DNA from: an uncultured bacterium
GTDB lineage: Bacteria; Actinomycetota; Actinomycetes; S36-B12
Reading direction: 5' to 3'
Assembly (NCBI GenBank): GCA_903940375.1
Contig: CAJAKT010000551.1
Coordinates: forward strand, 1-9,826
DNA length: 9,826 bases
Below the pieces are notes generated by a model. It saw only the letters and a list, made by a program, of their open reading frames with translations, was not told where the DNA came from and did not search any database. A program made the position numbers and the translations under genes. Positions 1 through 4,574 of this stretch are shown here, piece by piece (the stretch's first letter is position 1; every line of letters starts with the position of its first letter).

Positions 1-101
1 CAGAGGGCTTCATCGAGGTCAAGGACCGCAGGACCGGCGAGCGCGAGGACGTCCCGGTCGACGGGATGGCCGAGCGCATCCGCGCGATCGTGCGAGGCTG
101 A
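1..101 (+). CDS. proS: Probable proline--tRNA ligase, C-terminal end (partial)
   Basis: Only the last 32 codons are present, read in frame from position 3 to a TGA at 99-101; the 5' part lies outside the window. The visible tail includes the stretch VEVKDRRTGER-like (here IEVKDRRTGEREDVPVDG), followed by a short amphipathic helix ending in VRG. This matches my memory of the end of the anticodon-binding domain of bacterial ProRS, where the protein closes with a 'V-E-V/I-K-D-R-x-T-G-E-R' strand. Context supports it, because actinobacterial proS commonly sits near rimP-nusA. ProRS charges tRNA-Pro in the cytoplasm. The short length makes this an inference; another class II synthetase with the same anticodon-binding fold is the alternative. 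Confidence 0.7.
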   Translation, partial: EGFIEVKDRRTGEREDVPVDGMAERIRAIVRG

Positions 102-102
102 C

Positions 103-816
103 ATGGCGGTGAGGGCAGTGCTCTTCGACTGGGGAGGAACCCTCACGCCCTGGCACGACGTCGACCTGTATGCGCAGTGGTACGCCTACTCCGAGGTCTA
201 CGACCCGGAGAACGCGTCGTCCCTCGCACATCGGCTGAAGGAGCGCGAGGACGACCGGTGGCGCCTCCAGCGCGAGACCGACGGCGCGCAGAGCACCGGG
301 GCGCTGGATCAGCTCTTCCTCGACGAGGGCATCGACATCAATGGCGCACGGCATCTGCGGGCGCTGGGCAGCTACCTCGACTTCTGGGCACCGCACACGT
401 ATGCCGACCCGGACGCCAAGGATGTCCTCGCGGCACTTCAGCACCGGGGCTACAAGATCGGCGTGCTCAGCAACACGATGTGGACCAGTACCCACCATCG
501 CGAGGTGTTCGAGCGCGACGACCTGCACGCGTACATCGATGTCGCCGTCTACTCCAGCGAGATCCCTGTTGCGAAGCCGCACAGCGAGGCTTTCCGGATC
601 ACCCTGGAGCGTCTCGATGTCGCCCCGGAGGAGGCCGTCTATGTGGGCGACCGGCTCTGGGAGGACGTCACGGGCGCGGCCCAGATCGGCATGCGCACGA
701 TCTGGATCCCGCACTCCGCGATCCCCAGCGACCATGTTCGAGAGGGCACGGCCACCCCGGATGCCACGGCACACCGACTGCTCGACGTGTTCGCGATCGT
801 CGAGTCCTGGCAGTAG
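103..816 (+). CDS. HAD-superfamily hydrolase (DWGGT motif variant)
   Basis: A 237-residue cytoplasmic protein with all four HAD signatures. Motif I is FDWGGTL at residues 8-14 (nucleophile D9), motif II is VLSNT with S123, motif III is K158 in AKPHSEAF, and motif IV is VGDRLWEDV with D183 and D188. The helical cap lies between residues of about 15 and 100, as in subfamily IA. The second Asp of the usual DxD motif I, the general acid/base, is Gly (G11). Similar losses occur in phosphonatase-like (DWAGT) and YihX-like (DLGNV) HADs, so activity is still possible, but the substrate cannot be read from sequence. The ATG is 1 nt past the proS stop, with GAGG at 94-97 as ribosome binding site. Co-transcription with proS and the downstream permease is likely. 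Confidence 0.9.
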   Translation: MAVRAVLFDWGGTLTPWHDVDLYAQWYAYSEVYDPENASSLAHRLKEREDDRWRLQRETDGAQSTGALDQLFLDEGIDINGARHLRALGSYLDFWAPHTYADPDAKDVLAALQHRGYKIGVLSNTMWTSTHHREVFERDDLHAYIDVAVYSSEIPVAKPHSEAFRITLERLDVAPEEAVYVGDRLWEDVTGAAQIGMRTIWIPHSAIPSDHVREGTATPDATAHRLLDVFAIVESWQ

Positions 817-818
817 GG

Positions 819-1604
819 GTGGACCCGCTCGCCCTGCCGGACCTGCCGACCCTGCTCCTGCTCTGCGCGGCTGCGGCCGCAGCCGGCTGGGTTGATGCCG
901 TTTCCGGCGGCGGTGGCCTGCTGCAGTTGCCGGCCCTGTTCATCGCCCTGCCGACGGCGCCTCCGGTCGAGGTGCTGGCCACCAACAAGGTCTCGAGCAT
1001 TCTCGGCACGGCCGCAGCGGCGGCGACGTACACCCGCAAGGCGCCGCCCGATATCCGCACGGCGCTGCCGATGGTCGTCGCCGCGGTCGCTGGTGCCGCA
1101 CTCGGTGCCGCCACGGCCAGCCGGATTCCTGCAGACGTGTTCCGTCCCGTCATCGTCGTGCTGCTCGTGGCCGTGTGGTTCTGGACGCTGCTCAGCCCGC
1201 AGATGGGACGGACGCAGGCCCTGCGCTGGCATGGCCGTCGTCGGCACTACGTCGTCGCCACGGTGGCCGGACTGGCGATCGGCTTCTATGACGGGCTCAT
1301 CGGACCGGGCACGGGCTCGTTCCTGCTCATCGTCCTCGTCGGTGTCCTGGGTTACTCCTTCCTCAACGCCTCGTCCACGGCCAAGGTCGTGAACCTCGGG
1401 ACGAATCTCGCTGCGGTGATCGTGTTCGGCGTGACGGGCTCGGTCCTCTGGGTGCTCGGACTGCTCATGGGCCTGTGCAATGTCGCGGGTGCTGTGGTGG
1501 GTGCCCGCATGGCCATCCGACGCGGCAGCGGCTTCGTCCGGATCGTGTTCCTGGCCGTCGTCGGAGTGCTCATTCTCCGTCTGGGCTGGGACCTACTGGG
1601 CTGA
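819..1604 (+). CDS. TauE/SafE (UPF0721, YfcA-like) membrane permease
   Basis: A 261-residue, very hydrophobic integral membrane protein, the usual size for TauE/SafE. The family's two-fold pseudo-repeat is visible: GWVDAVSGGGGLLQLPALF (about 23-41) with ATNKVSSILGT (54-64) in the first half, and GFYDGLIGPGTGSFLL (155-170) with ASSTAKVVNLGTNL (184-197) in the second. I estimate seven to eight membrane segments. Family members export or import sulfur-containing or organic anions such as sulfite, sulfoacetate or taurine-related compounds; the substrate here is unknown. The open frame extends far upstream, but that part overlaps the HAD gene in another frame. GTG at 819 is chosen because the protein then begins just before the first membrane segment, 2 nt after the HAD stop. 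No strong ribosome binding site is visible, so translation is probably coupled to the HAD gene. The 3' end overlaps the convergent gene by 12 bp. Confidence 0.88.
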   Translation: MDPLALPDLPTLLLLCAAAAAAGWVDAVSGGGGLLQLPALFIALPTAPPVEVLATNKVSSILGTAAAAATYTRKAPPDIRTALPMVVAAVAGAALGAATASRIPADVFRPVIVVLLVAVWFWTLLSPQMGRTQALRWHGRRRHYVVATVAGLAIGFYDGLIGPGTGSFLLIVLVGVLGYSFLNASSTAKVVNLGTNLAAVIVFGVTGSVLWVLGLLMGLCNVAGAVVGARMAIRRGSGFVRIVFLAVVGVLILRLGWDLLG

Positions 1605-2012
1605 CGCCGGCCCCGCCGGGAATGCCTGCGGGTCGGCCCCCCAGCCGATCGCGCGCACGGCGTACTCGGCGGCCGTGCGCGCGGCCCAGCGGCGGATATC
1701 CGCTCCTGACGCGGCTGCCGCGTCGGCGTAGATCGCGACAAGCGCGTTGTCGACCCCGGCCATCGTGGCACGGGCGACCTTCGCGGTGGCGATGTCGGCG
1801 GGCAGGACGTAGCCGGCGGCAGCGGGCGGCGGGTCGTCACCGAGTTCGGTGATCAGGGCGGCGGCACGTGAGCGGTTGGACTGATGAGCGGTGAGCCCTG
1901 CCACGGCCCGCTGGCGAGAGCCGGCAGCGACCTGCGCCCCCGCCACGGAATATGCGTAGATCGCGGCATCCTCGCCCGTGACGACAGCGGCCCAGGCCTC
2001 GGTGGCGTTCAT
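1593..2012 (-). CDS. DUF4439 ferritin-like protein
   Basis: A 139-residue Ala-rich, all-helical protein without signal peptide or membrane segment, so probably cytoplasmic. Four helices can be drawn: about 3-30 with E14 and IYAYSVAGA, 32-57 with H43, 74-102, and 104-122 with E116 in RTAAEYAVR. The end carries the AFPAG-type tail typical of DUF4439. E14, H43 and E116 are the candidate metal ligands. The family is annotated as ferritin-like from fold similarity; no biochemical role is established as far as I know. It resembles M. tuberculosis Rv2844, also between proS and rimP (from memory). Its ATG overlaps the stop of the upstream lipoprotein gene as ATGA (2009-2012), which implies translational coupling. 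The TAG stop (1593-1595, minus strand) lies inside the end of the convergent permease gene. Confidence 0.82.
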   Translation of the reverse strand: MNATEAWAAVVTGEDAAIYAYSVAGAQVAAGSRQRAVAGLTAHQSNRSRAAALITELGDDPPPAAAGYVLPADIATAKVARATMAGVDNALVAIYADAAAASGADIRRWAARTAAEYAVRAIGWGADPQAFPAGPASAQ

Positions 2013-2506
2013 GTGCGCAGGTCCCGTAGTGCCGGGACGTGCGCGGCCTCGGCTGCGCCGATCAGGGCGAGCAGCCGGGCCGTCTCGGCATCGGGGGAGT
2101 CGATGCAGGCACGGATCCGCTCACGCGACGCGACGTGCTCGGCCGAGACAAGAGCGGCCAGGGCGGCGGTGGCGTTCTCGGGTGCCGTCGCCTTCGCGGT
2201 CGCGTCGGGCGATCCGCCGAGAGCATCGCGATGCTGGCCATGCTGGTCGCGGAGGGTGGTCAGGACGGTGATGGTCTCCGGTTCGAGGTCGGGGTAGGCG
2301 TCGAGCACCGCGTCGTACAGTGCGATCAGCTCAGTCTCATGCTGGGCGCTCGCGTCGGCCGGGGCGAGCGATGCCGATGCGGACGAGCCCGCTGGGCTCG
2401 GATCCGGCGAGCTGCTGCACGCCGCGAGCACCCCGACAGGGCCGAGCAGAGCGAGTGCCAGCAGGCCCTGGCGGCGCGTGATCGCGATCGCGGTGGCATC
2501 CGGCAT
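2009..2506 (-). CDS. Predicted ferritin-like lipoprotein (Rv2843-like position)
   Basis: A 165-residue predicted exported lipoprotein. Residues 10-29 form a signal peptide with twin arginines (TRRQGLL at 10-16) and a hydrophobic core, ending in the lipobox L-A-A-C with C30 as lipidation site. A Ser/Pro/Ala-rich spacer (31-54) follows. The mature part looks like a four-helix bundle with spaced acidic and His residues: H56/E57/E59, H89-x2-H92, E123-H124 and E153-x2-H156. The ExxH spacing suggests a metal site, which is inference. The twin arginines make Tat export, and so folding before export, possible but not certain. The start is the ATG at 2506, the only Met fitting the signal peptide; the open frame upstream is antisense to rimP. 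No clear ribosome binding site is seen. It is divergent from rimP and coupled to the DUF4439 gene. Its position matches Rv2843 of M. tuberculosis (from memory). Confidence 0.75.
   Translation of the reverse strand: MPDATAIAITRRQGLLALALLGPVGVLAACSSSPDPSPAGSSASASLAPADASAQHETELIALYDAVLDAYPDLEPETITVLTTLRDQHGQHRDALGGSPDATAKATAPENATAALAALVSAEHVASRERIRACIDSPDAETARLLALIGAAEAAHVPALRDLRT
2384..2400. repeat. Perfect 7-bp inverted repeat inside the lipoprotein gene
   Basis: CGAGCCC (2384-2390) and GGGCTCG (2394-2400) are perfect reverse complements separated by 3 nt. They lie in the Ser/Pro-rich spacer just after the lipobox. This may simply follow from codon choice in a low-complexity segment; an early-gene mRNA hairpin is the alternative. 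Confidence 0.4.
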
Positions 2507-2536
2507 GTGCCAAGGATGGCATGCACTCGGTACAGT
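2507..2536 (+). promoter_or_regulatory. Candidate rimP operon promoter
   Basis: TACAGT (2531-2536) fits the actinobacterial -10 pattern TAnnnT. GTGCCA (2507-2512) matches four of six positions of TTGACA and lies 18 bp upstream. Transcription would start near 2543, giving a leader of about 48 nt before the rimP ATG at 2591. The element lies in the only gap (2507-2590) between the minus-strand lipoprotein gene and rimP, where the operon promoter is expected. The -35 match is modest, and I could not find a convincing opposing promoter for the lipoprotein gene. Confidence 0.45.
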
Positions 2537-2539
2537 GCA
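2508..2539. repeat. Two adjacent inverted repeats in the divergent promoter region
   Basis: The first is TGCCA (2508-2512) / TGGCA (2517-2521) with a 4-nt spacer; the second is TGCACT (2522-2527) / AGTGCA (2534-2539) with a 6-nt spacer. They abut each other, and the second overlaps the candidate -10. This placement would suit a repressor or divergent regulator operator, which is inference; short dyads can also arise by chance. Confidence 0.4.
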
Positions 2540-2590
2540 CGGAGTACGGCACGACCCACAACTGGTCCACCACAACAGGAGTCCGACGAC

Positions 2591-3094
2591 ATGGCCGCAA
2601 TGGGCGAGATATTGAAGGCCGGCCTGATGGTGCCGCTCGGAGACCTCGGGGTCGACGTGGAGTCGGTCGACGTGCAGAAGGCGGGTCGTCGTCACATCGT
2701 GCGCGTCGTTGTCGAGCGTGACGGTGGCGTCGACCTCGACCTGATCGCCTCGGTGAGCCGGCGGGCATCTGAACTGCTCGACGTGCCGCCCCTGGCGGAT
2801 GAGTTGCCGGGACCGTTCGTCCTTGAAGTCACGTCCCCCGGAGTCGACCGGCCGCTCACCGAGGCCCGCCACTGGCGCCGTGCGCTCACGCGCCTGGTCG
2901 AGGTCACGCTGGCAGACGGCAGCACGGTGGTGGGACGGGTCTCGAGTGTCCCGGACGAGGACAGCGTGGTGCTCGTCAACGAGGCAGGGGATCGCACGAT
3001 CCCGCGTGCCGATATCCAGCGGGCGGTGGTCCAGGTGGAGTTCAACCGTCCCGATGCGGCCGCACTCGTCATCGAAGAAGACGGGCAGGAGTAG
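2591..3094 (+). CDS. rimP: Ribosome maturation factor RimP
   Basis: A 167-residue cytoplasmic protein of usual family length that binds the 30S subunit and assists its assembly. The N-terminal alpha/beta domain (about 5-85) ends in the family hallmark LEVTSPGVDRPL (78-89). The C-terminal small beta-barrel domain (about 97-152) carries VEVTLADGSTVVGRV and IPRADIQRAVVQVEF. ATG at 2591 is chosen because AGGAG (2577-2581) lies 9 nt upstream; the next in-frame ATG at 2600 would be too far from it. It is the first gene of the nusA-infB operon. The nusA Shine-Dalgarno sits over its stop codon. Confidence 0.95.
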   Translation: MAAMGEILKAGLMVPLGDLGVDVESVDVQKAGRRHIVRVVVERDGGVDLDLIASVSRRASELLDVPPLADELPGPFVLEVTSPGVDRPLTEARHWRRALTRLVEVTLADGSTVVGRVSSVPDEDSVVLVNEAGDRTIPRADIQRAVVQVEFNRPDAAALVIEEDGQE

Positions 3095-3098
3095 GCGC

Positions 3099-4118
3099 AT
3101 GGACATCGACGTCAGCGCACTGAAGGCACTTGTCCGCGAGAAGGACCTGTCCCTCGACCTGGTCGTGGAGACGATCGAGCAGGCCCTGCTCGTCGCCTAT
3201 CACCGTACGGAGGGGTCCGTGCCGAAGGCGCGGGTCACCCTGGACCGGAAGACCGGGCACGTGACGGTGTGGGCAGCGGAGACGGATGAGGACGGCGTCA
3301 TCGTGCGCGAGTACGAGGACACGCCCGGCGGGTTCGGGCGCATCGCGGCGACGACCGCGAAGCAGGTGCTGCTGGCGCGGCTGCGGGAGGCCGAGGGCGA
3401 TGTCACGCTGAGCGAGTTCACCGGCCGCGAGGGCGATCTGATCTCGGGTGTCGTCCAGCAGTCGACCAACCCCCGGATGGTTCGCGTCGACATCGGCAAG
3501 GTCGAGGCCAACCTGCCGCCCGAGGAGCAGGCACCGGGGGAGGCCTACCCGCACGGGACGCGCCTCAAGTGCATCGTCACGGGCGTGCGCAAGGGGTTCA
3601 AGGGCCCCCAGGTGACCGTCTCGCGCACACATCCGGCCCTCGTCAAGCAGCTGTTCGCCCTCGAGGTCCCCGAGATCGCGGACGGCACCGTCCAGATCAC
3701 GGCGATCGCGCGTGAGGCCGGACACCGGACCAAGATCGCCGTCAAGTCGACCGTGCCCGGCGTCAATGCCAAGGGCGCCTGCATCGGGCCCCTGGGCCAG
3801 CGGGTCCGACAGGTGATGTCCGAATTGAGCGGCGAGAAGATCGACATCGTCGACAGCAGCGAGGACCCGGCCGAGATGATCGCCCATGCGCTCTCGCCGG
3901 CCCGCGTCACGAGCGTCGTCATCGTGGATCCGGTGGCCCGGGCCGCACGCGTTACCGTGCCGGACTACCAGCTGTCCCTTGCCATCGGGCGGGAGGGCCA
4001 GAACGCCCGCCTGGCGGCCCGTCTGACCGGCTGGCGCATCGATATCCGATCGGATGCTGCCCCGGCGGCCGACGAGGTGGCGCCCGAGGCCCGGCGACAC
4101 GAGCCCACTGCGGACTGA
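3099..4118 (+). CDS. nusA: Transcription termination/antitermination factor NusA
   Basis: A 339-residue cytoplasmic RNA-polymerase-binding protein. Domains in order: N-terminal RNAP-binding domain (about 1-105), S1 RNA-binding domain (about 112-178, GDLISGVVQ to VTVSRTHP), KH1 (about 190-265, loop GPLG at 230-233) and KH2 (about 270-318, loop GREG at 297-300). It stops soon after KH2 with a short charged tail and lacks the C-terminal AR repeats of the E. coli protein, as expected for actinobacteria. KH1 carries the sequence VNAKGACIGPLGQRV, close to the mycobacterial form. The ATG is 4 nt past the rimP stop, with AGGAG (3087-3091) 7 nt upstream, overlapping the rimP end. NusA controls pausing, termination and rRNA antitermination, and in E. 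coli autoregulates this operon. Confidence 0.97.
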   Translation: MDIDVSALKALVREKDLSLDLVVETIEQALLVAYHRTEGSVPKARVTLDRKTGHVTVWAAETDEDGVIVREYEDTPGGFGRIAATTAKQVLLARLREAEGDVTLSEFTGREGDLISGVVQQSTNPRMVRVDIGKVEANLPPEEQAPGEAYPHGTRLKCIVTGVRKGFKGPQVTVSRTHPALVKQLFALEVPEIADGTVQITAIAREAGHRTKIAVKSTVPGVNAKGACIGPLGQRVRQVMSELSGEKIDIVDSSEDPAEMIAHALSPARVTSVVIVDPVARAARVTVPDYQLSLAIGREGQNARLAARLTGWRIDIRSDAAPAADEVAPEARRHEPTAD

Positions 4119-4123
4119 GCACG

Positions 4124-4414
4124 GTGACGGGCGGGGTACACTCGGCGACAGGCAGCACATCTGGGCCTCGTCGCATGTGCGTCGGGTGCCGTGAGCGTGC
4201 TGCCGCGTCCGACCTGATTCGGGTTGTCGCGATCGCCGGGGCTGCTGTTCCGGATCCCGATCGGCGGCGGCCGGGCCGTGGAGCACACCTGCACCCGACC
4301 CAGCAGTGTCTTGACCGCGCGGAGCGGCAGAAGGCACTGCCCCGAGCCCTTCGGGTGCCCGGTCCACTGGACCTGGCAGCCGTACAGGACGCGATCAGCA
4401 CGACACAGCAGTGA
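4124..4414 (+). CDS. ylxR: YlxR family RNA-binding protein (DUF448)
   Basis: A 96-residue small basic protein with the YlxR signature: MCVGCRERA (18-26), LIRVV (31-35), GRGAHLHPTQQC (51-62) and a basic helix RAERQKALPRAL (65-76). This gene usually sits between nusA and infB. In Bacillus subtilis the homologue has been reported to bind RNase P RNA and modulate its activity, and it affects expression of many genes; the role in actinobacteria is unclear. The start is uncertain: GTG at 4124, 5 nt past the nusA stop, gives a 17-residue lead-in as in many actinobacterial homologues, but no good Shine-Dalgarno is visible. ATG at 4175 would start one residue before CVGCR. Translational coupling to nusA would explain the weak signal. 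Confidence 0.9.
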   Translation: MTGGVHSATGSTSGPRRMCVGCRERAAASDLIRVVAIAGAAVPDPDRRRPGRGAHLHPTQQCLDRAERQKALPRALRVPGPLDLAAVQDAISTTQQ

Positions 4415-4415
4415 C

Positions 4416-4439
4416 CGGCACGGGCAACCGCCCCTGCCG
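4416..4439 (+). promoter_or_regulatory. Hairpin directly after the ylxR stop
   Basis: CGGCA (4416-4420) pairs with TGCCG (4435-4439), and GGGC (4422-4425) with GCCC (4430-4433) around an AACC tetraloop, with a single C-C mismatch (4421/4434) between the two stem parts. It begins 1 nt after the ylxR stop. There is no T-run, so it is not a classical intrinsic terminator. A T-less terminator, an RNA-processing site or an mRNA-stabilising stem are possible. Confidence 0.5.
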
Positions 4440-4445
4440 ACGCAG

Positions 4446-4462
4446 CCGGTGACCGTCACCGG
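4446..4462. repeat. 17-bp palindrome upstream of infB
   Basis: CCGGTGAC (4446-4453) and GTCACCGG (4455-4462) are perfect reverse complements around one C. As DNA it resembles a dimeric regulator operator; as RNA it could fold to a 6-bp stem with a 5-nt loop. It lies in the non-coding gap 4415-4574, about 110 bp before the infB start. I do not recognise the binding protein. Confidence 0.5.
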
Positions 4463-4486
4463 GACGAGCGGATCGGGAGTTCGAGG

Positions 4487-4535
4487 ATGAACACCCCATG
4501 AGCACGCGAGCATGAACGTGTATCGCTTGCACTGA
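4487..4535 (+). other. Three chained tiny upstream ORFs before infB
   Basis: Three ATG-started mini-ORFs follow one another through ATGA overlaps: 4487-4501 (MNTP), 4498-4515 (MSTRA) and 4512-4535 (MNVYRLH). The first has GGGAG (4475-4479) 7 nt before its ATG, a good Shine-Dalgarno at ideal spacing. The last ends 2 nt before the hairpin at 4537-4560. They may be translated leader peptides tied to infB control, or a chance run; no homologue is known to me. Confidence 0.35.
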
Positions 4536-4536
4536 C

Positions 4537-4560
4537 GGTCCGGAGCATCCCGCCCGGACC
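4537..4560 (+). promoter_or_regulatory. Hairpin just upstream of the infB ribosome binding site
   Basis: GGTCCGG (4537-4543) pairs perfectly with CCGGACC (4554-4560) across a 10-nt loop. The stem ends 5 nt before the AGGAG Shine-Dalgarno of infB (4566-4570). No T-run follows, so a terminator is unlikely. It may shape access of the ribosome to infB. Confidence 0.5.
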
Positions 4561-4574
4561 AAGACAGGAGAGTC

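Noticed and set aside
19..774. A 251-codon minus-strand frame opposite the HAD gene
   Set aside because: The plus strand carries all four HAD motifs; the antisense product shows no known motif.
177..818. N-terminal extension of the permease gene upstream of 819
   Set aside because: The frame is open but overlaps the HAD gene and encodes Arg/Pro-rich shadow sequence; the hydrophobic protein starts at the GTG at 819.
2479..2492. GATCGCGATCGC palindromic stretch in the lipoprotein signal region
   Set aside because: It encodes the Ala-Ile-Ala-Ile run of the N-terminus; explained by codon use in GC-rich DNA.
2039..2590. N-terminal extension of rimP through the lipoprotein gene
   Set aside because: RimP homology begins at the ATG at 2591, which has a good AGGAG at 9 nt; the upstream part is antisense to the lipoprotein.
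4137..4142. TACACT, a -10-like hexamer at the start of ylxR
   Set aside because: No -35 at proper distance and it lies inside the operon and possibly inside the coding region; too weak to call, though it would fit a ylxR start at 4175.
3069..4367. A 432-codon open frame on the minus strand across nusA and ylxR
   Set aside because: Shadow of NusA; composition typical of antisense high-GC coding DNA, no recognisable domain.
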